From assembly GCF_945957465.1 (NCBI RefSeq), contig NZ_CAMFLC010000002.1, forward strand, positions 124,001-188,000: a DNA stretch of 64,000 bases, given 5' to 3'. Numbering within the stretch: position 1 is the stretch's first letter; each line of letters begins with the position of its first letter. The notes below the pieces were generated by a model. It saw nothing but the letters and a program-made list of their open reading frames with translations. It searched no databases and had not been told where the DNA came from. A program made the position numbers and the translations under genes. This document shows positions 44,486 to 53,117 of the stretch, one piece after another. The stretch is from an uncultured Leifsonia sp. (lineage in GTDB: Bacteria; Actinomycetota; Actinomycetes; Actinomycetales; Microbacteriaceae).

Positions 44486-44530
44486 CGACACGCAGACGAT
44501 CGACACGCAGACGATCGACACGCAGACGAT
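44486..44530. repeat. Three perfect tandem 15-bp repeats
   Basis: Unit CGACACGCAGACGAT at 44486-44500, 44501-44515 and 44516-44530, in the 201-nt gap between the exonuclease III stop and the SsuB-type start. An open frame crosses them but nothing supports its being coding. The 15-nt period is about 1.5 helical turns. The rest of the gap shows nothing further. Confidence 0.85.
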
Positions 44531-44563
44531 CGCCTCGCGATTCCCGGCGGTCGCCTCCCGGCG

Positions 44564-45409
44564 TCACCAGATCATCGGACGGTCGTCGTCGTCTTCGACC
44601 CCGCCGCCCTCCGACAGCTCCACGAGCACCGGGACGTGGTCGCTGGGGGCGTCGCCCTTGCGCTCGTTGCGGTGGATGCTGGCGTCGACCACGCGGTCGG
44701 CGAATGCCGGCGAGCCCAGGATGAAGTCGATGCGCAACCCCTCGTTGCGCGGGAACCGCAACTGCTTGTAGTCCCAGTAGGTGTAGCCGTCCGGCACGAT
44801 CGGGCGCACGACGTCCGTCAGACCGGCTTTCTCGAACGCGGCGAACGCCGTGCGCTCGGGTGGCGAGATGTGCGTGGATGCGCCGGGAACGAGACTGGGG
44901 TCGCCGACGTCCGAGTCCAGCGGGGCGACGTTCCAGTCGCCCATGAGGGCGAGCGGTTGCTGCGGGTTCTCGCCCAGCCAGCGCTGCGTGTCCGCCGCGA
45001 GCGCCGCGAGCCAGTCGAGCTTGTAGACGTAGTGCGGGTCGCCGAGCGCCCGCCCGTTGGGCACGTAGAGGCTCCAGAGTCGCACGCCGTCGACTGTGGC
45101 GCCGATGGCGCGGGCCTCCTTGGGGAGGTCCGGGCCATCGTGATCCTTGAGGAAACCGGGCATGTCGCGGAACCCGATCTCGACGTCCTCGATGGGCAGC
45201 CGTGCTGCGATCGCGACGCCGTTCCACTGATTCAGCCCGTGCAGGACGACCTCGTAGCCGGCCGCCTCGAACGCCTCGTAGGGGAACTGCTCCGGCTTGC
45301 ACTTGATCTCCTGCATGGCCAGCACATCCACGTCTTCGCGGACCATCCAGTCCACTACCCGTGCGACTCGGGTGCGGATGGAGTTCACATTCCAGGTGGC
45401 GACGCGCAT
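44564..45409 (-). CDS. xth: Exodeoxyribonuclease III (AP endonuclease)
   Basis: 281 residues from ATG 45409. Exo III fold motifs: ATWNVNSIRTR, MQEIKC (metal Glu), YVPNGRALGD (active-site Tyr), GDWNVAPLDSD, LRIDFIL and SDHVPVLVEL (catalytic His). It repairs abasic sites and degrades 3' ends in the cytosol. The C-terminus carries an acidic tail (GGGVEDDDDRPMIW). Divergent from pyrE, the two starts being 65 nt apart. Confidence 0.94.
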   Translation of the reverse strand: MRVATWNVNSIRTRVARVVDWMVREDVDVLAMQEIKCKPEQFPYEAFEAAGYEVVLHGLNQWNGVAIAARLPIEDVEIGFRDMPGFLKDHDGPDLPKEARAIGATVDGVRLWSLYVPNGRALGDPHYVYKLDWLAALAADTQRWLGENPQQPLALMGDWNVAPLDSDVGDPSLVPGASTHISPPERTAFAAFEKAGLTDVVRPIVPDGYTYWDYKQLRFPRNEGLRIDFILGSPAFADRVVDASIHRNERKGDAPSDHVPVLVELSEGGGVEDDDDRPMIW

Positions 45410-45461
45410 GCCCCGATCGTATCGGCCGCCGCCGACCCGCTGCCGGAGCGCCCGGTGCCCG

Positions 45462-45467
45462 TAGAAT
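45462..45467 (+). promoter_or_regulatory. -10 box of a leaderless promoter for pyrE
   Basis: TAGAAT ends 7 nt before GTG 45475. An in-frame ATG overlaps the box (45466), so it cannot be the translated start if this promoter is used. Confidence 0.6.
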
Positions 45468-45474
45468 GTCAGAC

Positions 45475-46023
45475 GTGACCGACGCACGACAGCAGCTCAT
45501 CGACTTCATCTCCGCCGAGGCCGTCTTCCACGGCGACTTCACGCTGACCAGCGGCAAGAAGGCCAGCTACTACGTCGACCTGCGCAAGGTCAGCCTCGAT
45601 CACCGGGTCGCCCCGCTGATCGGCCAGGTGATGATCGACCTGATCGCCGACGTCCCCGACGTCGTCGCGGTCGGCGGCATGACGATGGGAGCCGACCCCG
45701 TGGCGGCCGCCGTCCTGCACCAGGGCGCCGCGCGCGGACTGGCCTACGACGCGTTCGTCGTGCGCAAGGAGCCGAAGGACCACGGCCGTGGCAAGCAGGT
45801 CGAAGGCCCCGATCTCGAAGGCAAGCGCGTGATCGTGCTCGAGGACACCTCCACGACCGGGGGCTCCCCCCTCAAAGCGATCGAAGCCCTGAAGAAAGTC
45901 GGCGCGGAGATCGCGGGCGTCGCCGTCGTGGTCGACCGCAACACGGGCGCGCGCGAGGTCATCGAGTCCGCCGGTTACCCCTACTTCGCCGCGATCGGCC
46001 TCGAGGATCTGGGGTTGGAGTAG
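45475..46023 (+). CDS. pyrE: Orotate phosphoribosyltransferase
   Basis: 182 residues from GTG 45475; ATG 45466 is rejected because it overlaps a -10 box that places the transcript start at the GTG. FTLTSGKKASYYVDLRKVSL (~22-41) binds orotate; the PRPP motif VIVLEDTSTTGGSPLKAI is at ~118-135. It converts orotate and PRPP to OMP in pyrimidine synthesis. It stands apart from other pyr genes, which is common in actinobacteria. The stop overlaps the next gene's GTG by one base. Confidence 0.94.
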   Translation: MTDARQQLIDFISAEAVFHGDFTLTSGKKASYYVDLRKVSLDHRVAPLIGQVMIDLIADVPDVVAVGGMTMGADPVAAAVLHQGAARGLAYDAFVVRKEPKDHGRGKQVEGPDLEGKRVIVLEDTSTTGGSPLKAIEALKKVGAEIAGVAVVVDRNTGAREVIESAGYPYFAAIGLEDLGLE

Positions 46024-48713
46024 TGGCCGGACACCGCGACCAGCAGGGCGATCCCGGCGCGGGAGGCGAACCCGACCGGCCGGAACGCGACGTCGCTGAG
46101 CCCGAGTTCGGGAGCTCGGAGTGGCTGCTGGCTCAGCTGACCGGTGGCCGACGCGTCTCGCGAGCCGAGCAGACGCCTGCATCGTCAGACCGGCCGCCCG
46201 GTTCTGATGCGCCCGTCTCCGAGGCGGCGGATGAGCCGCTGACGCGACCGGTCGAGCCGCTGACGCGACCGGTCGAGCCGGAGCAGCAGCCGTCGATGCC
46301 TGGGACGGTGGAGCCGGGAAGCACGGAAGCGGGCGACGCCGCGGAGCCGGCGCAGCCGATCGGTTTCGCAGACCTGCTGCGTGAGCCGGCCGCCGACGAT
46401 GCGGCCGAGCCGGCCGAGCCGGCCGAGCCTGCCGGGGGTCCCATCGCGACGCCGCCGCAGGGCTTCGTCTGGAACCTGACATCGCGGCAGAGTGGTGAGC
46501 GCGCCGAAGTTCCACCGGCCGATGAAACGAGCGGGACGTCCGGCATGCCGGGGGACGACGGCACGGTCGCCGACGTGCCGACGGCCGACGTGCCGACGGC
46601 CGGCATGCCGACAGCCGACGAGGAGCCGCCGCTCCGCCGCTCCAACTTCGTCCAGCCGCTGACACCGTTCGACGCAGCCGGACCGACGTCGACCTCGGCG
46701 CCCGAGCAGCCCGACGAGGTCTCCTCCCCGCCACCCACTGAGGCTTTCGAGTCGCCGAGCTTCGTGGCCGCCCTGCGGATGCCGCGGCCACCGGAGTGGG
46801 GCGACGCCCCCGCTGCGACCGCCGAGCCGGCGAGCGGGGACGAAGCGGCCACGCCCGAATCGGGCGATGCCGGTGCAGCGGACGCCGACGGTCACGGCAA
46901 CCCGCCGACCGAAACGGCCCCGCTGGCAGGCCACGGTCTCGCCGCGCTGCTCGGCGGGTACCAGGAGGATCGTCCTGCGCCTCGCCCGCTGCTCGGCGAC
47001 ACGACCGGGATCATCCCGCTCCCTCCCACGTACACCCCGCCCTCCGCGACCACCGACGAACCGGTCGCACCGGATGCCGCGCCCGCCGCTGCGGCCCCGG
47101 CCGCGACCACGCCGCCGGCCGGAGCGGTGTCACGGCGCGAAGCCCTGCGGGCCGAGAGCGACGCGGCGGCGGGCGCGGCGGCCGCTCCGCCTCCACTCAC
47201 CGAGCCGGCGCCGCCGGAAGCGATCCGATCGCCGGGTTTCCCGCCGTTCGGGGATCCGGCGCAGACCGAGGCCATCCTGGGTGCGCCGCCTTCGCCGGCG
47301 ACCAGCCCGTTCGACGCCGAGGCGCTCGCAGCCGCATCCACGGAGACGCCCACGGCCGCGATCCCCGCCGAAGGCGATTCCGCCCCGGCGCAGCCTGCGA
47401 TAACCTCACCCGCCGATTCGGCGCAGGCCGACCGAACCGGCCAGGACGACGAAACGGCGCAGGCCGACGAAGAGCCCGACGGCATTGCGGCGCTCTTCGG
47501 CGAATTCGTTCTGAACGACGGCGAGCCCGAGGCCGGCCGCCCGGACGCGGACGGATCCGCGGCGGAACCCATCTTCCCCGAACCGTCGGCCGCCATGGAG
47601 GGGCCGCAGCTCGGCAGCGGCGCCGATGAGACCGACTTCGGCGCGCGCGAGCCCGACGACCTCGACGCCGACGACCTCGACGCCGACGACCTCGACGCCG
47701 ACGACCTCGACGCCGCCGCCCTCGACGCCGCCGCCTTCGACGCCGGTGTCGTCGATGCAGACGCATTCGACACGACGTCGCCGCCCACGGTCGCCTTCGA
47801 CGCCGCGGCCGCCTCCCGCGAGCCCCTCGGCCCGATCACGCCGGGATCAACGGTCCCCGAAGAAACCGCTCCGCCGGCACCCGCCACGCCGCCGACAACT
47901 GCAGCAGCCTCCGCAACCGCTGCACCGCCGGCACCCGCATCCGCGACCCCACCTGAGGCAGTCGCGCCCTCGTCTGCCCCGTCTCCCGCAGCAGCCACCC
48001 CATCCGCGCCCGCCGCCACCCCACCCGCGCCCGGCGGCACTCTGCCCGCGACCGCTCCCGGCACCGTTCCGCCCGCGCCGCCCGAGCCCCCGCGCGGCCC
48101 GCGCGATCCGCGATTCAACCGGCGGGTCTACCTCATCGCCGGCGTACTGGCCGTGGTTCTCGTGCTCGTCGGGCTGTTCGCGCTGGGCACGCGCCTGCCC
48201 TCGCTGTTCGGAGCGTCGGCTCCGTCCGAGCAGGCGTCGGCCTCCCGCACCCCCTCCACGACGCCCACCCCTACGCCGACTCCCACGCCCACCCCGACGG
48301 TCACCCCGAAGCCTGCTGCGGCCGTCGGTCCGGGGGAGCACGCCTGGGACACCCTCGGCGGCGGCGAGTGCATTCAGCCGTACACCTCGCCGTGGGCCGA
48401 GACGTTCACGGTCGTCGACTGCGCCACCGCGCACACCGCGCAGATGGTCTACACCAACCTGCTGTCGGCCGACCCCGCGGCGGCGTATCCGGGCGCTGAC
48501 GCACTCGCTCAGCAGATCAACACGCTCTGTACTGCGGGCGGCGTCATCGACCTCAACGCGGCGGCGGCGTACCCCGACCTGCAGGTGCAGGGGACCTTCC
48601 CCGCGACCGAGGACCAGTGGAAGAGCGGCCAGCGCTCCTACTACTGCTTCGCCAGCCGGTCCAGCGGGCAGCCGCTCAACACGTCCGTGCAGGGCCAGGG
48701 GCCGACCGGCTGA
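46023..48713 (+). CDS. Septum-formation-domain membrane protein with long disordered N-terminus
   Basis: 896 residues, GTG start overlapping the pyrE stop, with TTGGAG upstream. Residues 1-690 are low-complexity Ala/Pro/Glu/Asp, including EPLTRPV twice (~75-88) and a run of DDLDA pentapeptides (~545-570). One membrane helix (~705-725, YLIAGVLAVVLVLVGLFAL) leads to a Thr/Pro stalk and a C-terminal extracellular septum-formation domain (~770-890) with paired cysteines (GGGECI, VVDCATAHTAQMV, TLCTAGG, YYCFA). Related actinobacterial proteins are implicated in septation; this one's role is inferred. The cytoplasmic tail is unusually long and may be a scaffold. Confidence 0.72.
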   Translation: MAGHRDQQGDPGAGGEPDRPERDVAEPEFGSSEWLLAQLTGGRRVSRAEQTPASSDRPPGSDAPVSEAADEPLTRPVEPLTRPVEPEQQPSMPGTVEPGSTEAGDAAEPAQPIGFADLLREPAADDAAEPAEPAEPAGGPIATPPQGFVWNLTSRQSGERAEVPPADETSGTSGMPGDDGTVADVPTADVPTAGMPTADEEPPLRRSNFVQPLTPFDAAGPTSTSAPEQPDEVSSPPPTEAFESPSFVAALRMPRPPEWGDAPAATAEPASGDEAATPESGDAGAADADGHGNPPTETAPLAGHGLAALLGGYQEDRPAPRPLLGDTTGIIPLPPTYTPPSATTDEPVAPDAAPAAAAPAATTPPAGAVSRREALRAESDAAAGAAAAPPPLTEPAPPEAIRSPGFPPFGDPAQTEAILGAPPSPATSPFDAEALAAASTETPTAAIPAEGDSAPAQPAITSPADSAQADRTGQDDETAQADEEPDGIAALFGEFVLNDGEPEAGRPDADGSAAEPIFPEPSAAMEGPQLGSGADETDFGAREPDDLDADDLDADDLDADDLDAAALDAAAFDAGVVDADAFDTTSPPTVAFDAAAASREPLGPITPGSTVPEETAPPAPATPPTTAAASATAAPPAPASATPPEAVAPSSAPSPAAATPSAPAATPPAPGGTLPATAPGTVPPAPPEPPRGPRDPRFNRRVYLIAGVLAVVLVLVGLFALGTRLPSLFGASAPSEQASASRTPSTTPTPTPTPTPTPTVTPKPAAAVGPGEHAWDTLGGGECIQPYTSPWAETFTVVDCATAHTAQMVYTNLLSADPAAAYPGADALAQQINTLCTAGGVIDLNAAAAYPDLQVQGTFPATEDQWKSGQRSYYCFASRSSGQPLNTSVQGQGPTG
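47653..47735 (+). repeat. Tandem 15-bp coding repeat (DDLDA)
   Basis: About four near-perfect copies of GACGACCTCGACGCC, followed by degenerate copies encoding AALDA and AAFDA. In-frame units allow length variation of the disordered tail. Confidence 0.8.
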
Positions 48714-48750
48714 CGACGGCGGTCCGCGCACGGCGCCGAGCACGCAGCGG

Positions 48751-49302
48751 TCAGCGCGCTCGGTCCTCCTCGTAGCGCTCGAGCGCGGAGGGCGGGTTGA
48801 GCCGGCGAGCCGAGGCGAGCTCGAGTCCGGCGTCGCCATCGCCCGGAACGGTCACGTTGACCACGACGCCGTCGCGTTGCGCGCCGACACCGAAGACGCC
48901 CTCGCCCTCGAGCTCGGCCAGGGCGGCGACCATGGCCTCCCGCAGCCGGCCGTTCACGGCAGCGGACCGCTCGAACGGGTCGCCCAGGCCGTCGAAGAGC
49001 CTCTGCACATCGTGGAAGTGCGCGTCACCGAAGAAGGCGAACGGCGATTCCAGCTCCGACCAGCGCAACTCGTCGGGCAGCAGTTCGATGCCCTGCTGCC
49101 GGTAGCCGGCGACCGTGCGGGCGAGGCCCGCGTGGGACAGGGCGGTGGGGGCGGGACGGTGCGACTGGGCGGTGGTCGCGAGCCCGAAGTAGTAGAACGC
49201 TTCGCCGGGGTGCGCAGAACGCAGGTCGCTCCAGGCCGTCCGGGCCGCCTCCCGGACGGCCACCCGGACGAGTTCGTAGGTTGCGGAAGTGGGGACGCCC
49301 AT
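48751..49302 (-). CDS. DUF4303-like protein
   Basis: 183 residues. The N-terminal part (LVRVAVREAARTAWSDLRSA; GEAFYYFGLATTAQ) and the central ELRWSELESPFAFFGDAHF resemble DUF4303, a family found among SUKH-like and toxin-immunity neighbourhoods but also as a stand-alone gene. No toxin gene is adjacent here. Cytosolic, no signal. AGAAAGAAG precedes ATG 49302. Function unknown. Confidence 0.6.
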   Translation of the reverse strand: MGVPTSATYELVRVAVREAARTAWSDLRSAHPGEAFYYFGLATTAQSHRPAPTALSHAGLARTVAGYRQQGIELLPDELRWSELESPFAFFGDAHFHDVQRLFDGLGDPFERSAAVNGRLREAMVAALAELEGEGVFGVGAQRDGVVVNVTVPGDGDAGLELASARRLNPPSALERYEEDRAR

Positions 49303-49388
49303 GGTGGTGCTTCTTTCTGGTGGGGGCGATCCGACGCGGTTGCGCTCGGGGAACGAGGGCGACGGGCCGCGGGGCCCGGCCGTCCCGG

Positions 49389-50189
49389 TCAGAGATCGGA
49401 TTCGACCGGGCCCGCGGCGACGAGTTCGTGCACGCCGGAGAGGATCTCGTCTGGCCGGAAGGGGTAGCGGTCGATCTCGGCCTGGTCGCTGATGCCGGTG
49501 AGCACCAGGATGGTGTGGAGGCCGGCCTCGATCCCCGCGACGACGTCGGTGTCCATCCGGTCACCGATCATGGCCGTGTTCTCGGAGTGGGCGCCGATGC
49601 GGTTGAGGGCCGATCGGAACATCATCGGGTTCGGCTTGCCGACCACGTACGGCTCCATGCCGCCGGTCGCCTTGGTGATCATCGCCGTCACCGCGCCGGT
49701 GGCCGGCAACGGGCCTTCGGCGCTCGGCCCGGTGGCGTCCGGGTTGGTCGAGATGAAGCGCGCGCCCGCGCCGATCAGGCGGATCGCCTTCGTGATCGCG
49801 TCGAACGAGTAGCTGCGCGTCTCTCCGACGACCACGTAGTCCGGGTTCGTGTCGGTCATGATGAAGCCCGCCTCGTGCAGGGCGGTGGTCAGTCCGGCCT
49901 CGCCGATGACGTACGCGCTGCCTCCGGGCGCCTGCGACTTGAGGAAGTCGGCCGTGGCCAGGGCGGAGGTCCAGATCGACTCCTCCGGCACGTCGAGGCC
50001 CGATGCGCGCAGCCGGGCGGCGAGGTCGCGCGGGGTGTAGATCGAGTTGTTGGTGAGCACGAGGAACGGCGTGCCCTGATCGCGCCACTGCTGGATCAGC
50101 TCGGGGGCGCCCGGGAGGGCCGAGTTCTCGTGGACGAGCACGCCGTCCATGTCGGTCAGCCAGCACTCGATCTCGTCGCGTCGCGCCAC
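49389..50189 (-). CDS. HAD-IIA family phosphatase (NagD-like)
   Basis: 266 residues from GTG 50189, preceded by GGAAGGGG. HAD motifs: LTDMDGVLV (nucleophile and acid Asp), VLTNNSIYTP (motif II), KPNPMMF (motif III Lys), IGDRMDTDVVAGIEAGL (motif IV). The large type IIA cap lies between motifs II and III. These phosphatases dephosphorylate nucleotides or small sugar/glycerol phosphates; the substrate is not predictable. The GH25 gene upstream on the same strand is 37 nt away, so cotranscription is possible. Confidence 0.92.
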   Translation of the reverse strand: MARRDEIECWLTDMDGVLVHENSALPGAPELIQQWRDQGTPFLVLTNNSIYTPRDLAARLRASGLDVPEESIWTSALATADFLKSQAPGGSAYVIGEAGLTTALHEAGFIMTDTNPDYVVVGETRSYSFDAITKAIRLIGAGARFISTNPDATGPSAEGPLPATGAVTAMITKATGGMEPYVVGKPNPMMFRSALNRIGAHSENTAMIGDRMDTDVVAGIEAGLHTILVLTGISDQAEIDRYPFRPDEILSGVHELVAAGPVESDL

Positions 50190-50226
50190 GCAGGACCCCT
50201 TCCGAAGGTGAAGTGACGCCCCCAGC

Positions 50227-51000
50227 TTATTGCCCGGTCGGTTGCAGCAGGGTTTCCAGCGCCTGTCGGGATCCCCCGAATGCGTCCATGTCGATGAACG
50301 CCTCCTCGCCGTCGTATCCCGCGAGGCGCTCGCGATCGGAGTACTGCCAGAAGGTCCAGTGCCGGCCGTCCGGCAGCAGCGGCGGCAGTGCGACGGAGCG
50401 GTACCAGATCGGATTGTCCGGGTAGGCATCGGCGAGATAGCGGTGGTACGCAGTGCTCGTCGCGTAGAGGATCGCGGGCCGGCCGTAGTGCTTCTCGATC
50501 GCGTCGAGGAGAGGATCGAGGATGGACCGGACGCGCTCGCGGGACGGCGGGTGGGACAGATACGCGCCGTAGAGTTCGACGTCGACGGTCAGCGGCGCGG
50601 TACCGGCCACGACCGGGACGGTTCGGAAGATGTTGGCGGCTTGACGCTCGGCGCTGCTGTCGAAACTGAGGAAGTGGTAGGCGCCGACCACGAGGCCGCT
50701 GGCGCGCGCGTCCCTCCAGTTCGCGGCGAACCTCTCGTCCTGGTCGCTCGACCCTTCCGTCGCCTTGATGATCGCGAAGTCGATGCCCTGGCGCGAGAGC
50801 ACCGGCCAGTCGATGCGCCCCTGATAGCTGGAGACGTCGACACCCCGCACGGGCAGTGCGGCCGCGAAGACACGGTTGGGCCACAGCACCCCGGTGAACA
50901 CGAGCACTGCCGCGACGGCGACGGCGACGACGCCCGCGCCCACGCCGACGGCGATGCCCCACCTGCGCCGGGTCCGAGGGCCTCCTCCGGTCGTCGTCAC
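50227..51000 (-). CDS. Membrane-anchored GH25 lysozyme
   Basis: 257 residues from GTG 51000. Short Arg-rich cytoplasmic end, one signal-anchor helix (~15-40, VGVGAGVVAVAVAAVLVFTG), then the GH25 barrel: VRGVDVSSYQGRIDW (catalytic-region Asp), IKATEGSSDQDERF, AYHFLSF, LTVDVELYG (DxE catalytic pair) and AFIDMDAFGG. It cleaves the MurNAc-GlcNAc bond of peptidoglycan on the outer face of the membrane, probably in wall turnover, not phage lysis, as no holin or phage genes are near. Divergent from the SpoU gene. Confidence 0.92.
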   Translation of the reverse strand: MTTTGGGPRTRRRWGIAVGVGAGVVAVAVAAVLVFTGVLWPNRVFAAALPVRGVDVSSYQGRIDWPVLSRQGIDFAIIKATEGSSDQDERFAANWRDARASGLVVGAYHFLSFDSSAERQAANIFRTVPVVAGTAPLTVDVELYGAYLSHPPSRERVRSILDPLLDAIEKHYGRPAILYATSTAYHRYLADAYPDNPIWYRSVALPPLLPDGRHWTFWQYSDRERLAGYDGEEAFIDMDAFGGSRQALETLLQPTGQ

Positions 51001-51050
51001 CCGTCCACCCTGGCAGCGGCCGCTGGGAGACGCCGGTGCGGACACGCGGC

Positions 51051-51056
51051 TACGCT
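51051..51056 (+). promoter_or_regulatory. -10 box of a leaderless promoter
   Basis: TACGCT ends 6 nt before GTG 51063, with no ribosome site. Confidence 0.55.
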
Positions 51057-51062
51057 GAGTCG

Positions 51063-51740
51063 GTGACGTCAGAGACCCCGCAGGAGCGCCTTCCCGAGGA
51101 GCGCATCTCGCCGGAGCCGCCGCCGTCCGCCGAACTCACCACGCACGGCGTCGGCCCGTGGCCTGGCGAGTGGCCGGACGACGAACGCTACGATCCCGAG
51201 CTGCTGCGGCACGGCGACACCCGCAACGTGATCGACCGCTACCGCTATTGGCGCATGGAGGCGGTCGTCGCCGACCTCGATGAGCATCGGCACCCGTTCC
51301 ATGTGGCGATCGAGAACTGGCAGCACGACATGAACATCGGGTCGATCGTGCGCAGCGCGAATGCCTTCGCCGCCGACACCGTGCACATCATCGGCCGGCG
51401 CCGCTGGAACAAGCGCGGCGCGATGGTCACCGACCGGTATCAGCACGTGCTGCATCACGACGACGTGGAGGCGTTCGTGGCCTGGGCTCGCGCGGCCGGC
51501 CTCCCGATCGTGGCCGTGGACAACGTGCCGGGGTCGGTGCTGATCGAGACGTACGCGTTGCCTCGGGAGTGCGTGCTGCTGTTCGGGCAGGAGGGTCCCG
51601 GACTCTCCGCAGCGGCGCTGGAGGCCGCAGACGTGGTCGTCGAGATCTCGCAGTTCGGTTCGACCCGCTCTATCAACGCGTCGGCCGCCGCGGCCGTCGC
51701 GATGCACGCCTGGATCCTCCAGCACGTCCCCTTCGCCTAG
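51063..51740 (+). CDS. TrmH/SpoU-family RNA methyltransferase
   Basis: 225 residues from leaderless GTG 51063. After a ~55-residue Pro/Glu-rich leader the SPOUT domain begins: NIGSIVRSANAFAADTVHII (motif 1 with the conserved Asn and Arg), LLFGQEGPGLS (motif 2) and ISQFGSTRSINASAAAAVAM (motif 3), forming the knotted SAM site. It should methylate a 2'-O ribose in tRNA or rRNA. The RNA target is not readable from sequence. Confidence 0.92.
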   Translation: MTSETPQERLPEERISPEPPPSAELTTHGVGPWPGEWPDDERYDPELLRHGDTRNVIDRYRYWRMEAVVADLDEHRHPFHVAIENWQHDMNIGSIVRSANAFAADTVHIIGRRRWNKRGAMVTDRYQHVLHHDDVEAFVAWARAAGLPIVAVDNVPGSVLIETYALPRECVLLFGQEGPGLSAAALEAADVVVEISQFGSTRSINASAAAAVAMHAWILQHVPFA

Positions 51741-51829
51741 CTGAGGGGCCGTCGAGACGGCGCACATTCCGCCGCCTCGGTCGATTTCGGCCGACCTTGC
51801 GCCGCTTCGCGCTGCGCCGGCGCTGCCGC

Positions 51830-52246
51830 TCAGCGGTTCGTGCGGCGGACGACGAGCTTGAGGGCGGACCAGTCGGACGAGAGGGCCGCGACTTTGACGT
51901 CGACCAGGCCACGGGCGAGCGCGGTGTCGCGGATGACATTCTCATCGAGATCGCTGACGTGACCGGCGGCCTTGCGGGGCCAGGCCGCCCAGATCATGCC
52001 GGCGGGATGGATCCGCGCAGCCAGGCCGTCCACCTCGTCGAGGTACTCGGCGGCTTCGCGGAAGAACGCGACAATCATCCCGGCGGGCTCTGTGGAGCCC
52101 GGCGGCAGCCACTCCACATCGCTCGGGCCGTCTTCGACGGGGACCGACCATCCCGGGTCCGCGTGCAGCAGCTGCGCACGCATCGCGGGCTTCAGGCCGA
52201 GCTTCTTCCAGAGCGGGGTGCCGGAGTAGCCGACGGCGGCGCTCAT
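51830..52246 (-). CDS. DUF3052-family protein
   Basis: 138 residues from ATG 52246 (MSAAVGYSGTPLWKKLGLKP), the conserved DUF3052 start. EYLDEVDGLAARIHPAGMIWAAWPRKAAG and the C-terminal DVKVAALSSDWSALKLVVRR are also characteristic. The family is small, soluble and of unknown biochemical function; it is widespread in actinobacteria. ATGA overlap with the metallophosphoesterase upstream indicates joint expression. Confidence 0.88.
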   Translation of the reverse strand: MSAAVGYSGTPLWKKLGLKPAMRAQLLHADPGWSVPVEDGPSDVEWLPPGSTEPAGMIVAFFREAAEYLDEVDGLAARIHPAGMIWAAWPRKAAGHVSDLDENVIRDTALARGLVDVKVAALSSDWSALKLVVRRTNR

Positions 52247-53088
52247 GGGCGGCCGTCCCAGCCGGAGTCCGCTGCGATGCGGGCGACCGCGTCCGCGTCG
52301 AGGTCGTAGACGGTCTCGCCGTCGTCGGCCGCGGGCGCACGCACCACGTGTGCCCGCACGGCGCCGTCGGCCGGGAGCTGGACGAGCGCGAACGACGCCC
52401 CGCGCTCGGCACGCTCCCGTGGCGGCGGCCACAGCACATCGGTGGTGTTCGCGACCGCGGGCGCGACGACCACCGGGATGCCGCGCGTGCCCGCTTCGGT
52501 GACGAGGGCGTGATGGTAATGGCCGGCGAGGATGAGCCGCACGTCCGACGCCGAGCACACGTCGAGCAGCGGCTGCGGGTCGACGAGCCGGAGGGTGTCG
52601 AAGAGGCGCGTCGTCGGCGGGACCGGCGGGTGGTGGAGGACCACGACGGTTCCGTTGAGAGCGGGCTCGGTCAGCACGGCGCGCAGGCGCTCCAGCCGCT
52701 CCGTGCCGATCCTCCCGTAGCCCGCGCGTGCCACGGTGGTGTCCACGGTCACCACGCGGAACCCGCCGACCTCCTGCACCGTCTCGCGCAGCCCGAGGAC
52801 GTCCTCGAAGGCGTCGGGGAGGTCGTGATTGCCCATCGCGTACGCGATCGCGGCTCCGCGCGCCGCGGCCCACGGCTCCAGCCGGTCGCGCAGCAGCCGG
52901 TAGGAGGCCGCGCTGCCGTCGTCGGAGAGGTCGCCGGAGGCCGCGATCAGGTCGATGGCGCCGGCCTCCCCGGCCCGCACGAGCACGCGGTCGAGCGCGG
53001 CCAGCGTGTCGACCAGGCCGTAGTGCAGCCGGCCGTCGCCGTACAGATGGGTGTCGCTCAGGTGCAGGATGCGCAGGTGGTCGGTCAC
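52243..53088 (-). CDS. Calcineurin-like metallophosphoesterase (CpdA-type)
   Basis: 281 residues, GTG start. The di-metal motifs are complete: LHLSDTHLYGDG (D, H), AASGDLSDDG (D), AMGNHDLP (N, H), VLHHPPVPP (H) and LAGHYHHAL (H, H). The arrangement matches class III cyclic-nucleotide phosphodiesterases such as CpdA/Rv0805. Cyclic AMP hydrolysis is plausible but these enzymes are often promiscuous. It overlaps the DUF3052 gene by 4 nt. Confidence 0.88.
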   Translation of the reverse strand: MTDHLRILHLSDTHLYGDGRLHYGLVDTLAALDRVLVRAGEAGAIDLIAASGDLSDDGSAASYRLLRDRLEPWAAARGAAIAYAMGNHDLPDAFEDVLGLRETVQEVGGFRVVTVDTTVARAGYGRIGTERLERLRAVLTEPALNGTVVVLHHPPVPPTTRLFDTLRLVDPQPLLDVCSASDVRLILAGHYHHALVTEAGTRGIPVVVAPAVANTTDVLWPPPRERAERGASFALVQLPADGAVRAHVVRAPAADDGETVYDLDADAVARIAADSGWDGRP

Positions 53089-53117
53089 GCCGTCACCCTA
53101 GCGCCGTGCGCCGACCT

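Noticed and set aside
45466-45474. ATG 45466 as the pyrE start
   Set aside because: It overlaps the TAGAAT -10 box; transcription would begin at GTG 45475.
44457-45557. Longer minus-strand frame across xth and the 15-bp repeats
   Set aside because: The frame differs from the exonuclease III frame; its product is Arg/Gly-rich without domain, and the repeats merely keep it open.
50227-51000. GH25 lysozyme as a phage endolysin
   Set aside because: It has its own signal anchor, sits among housekeeping genes and has no holin beside it.
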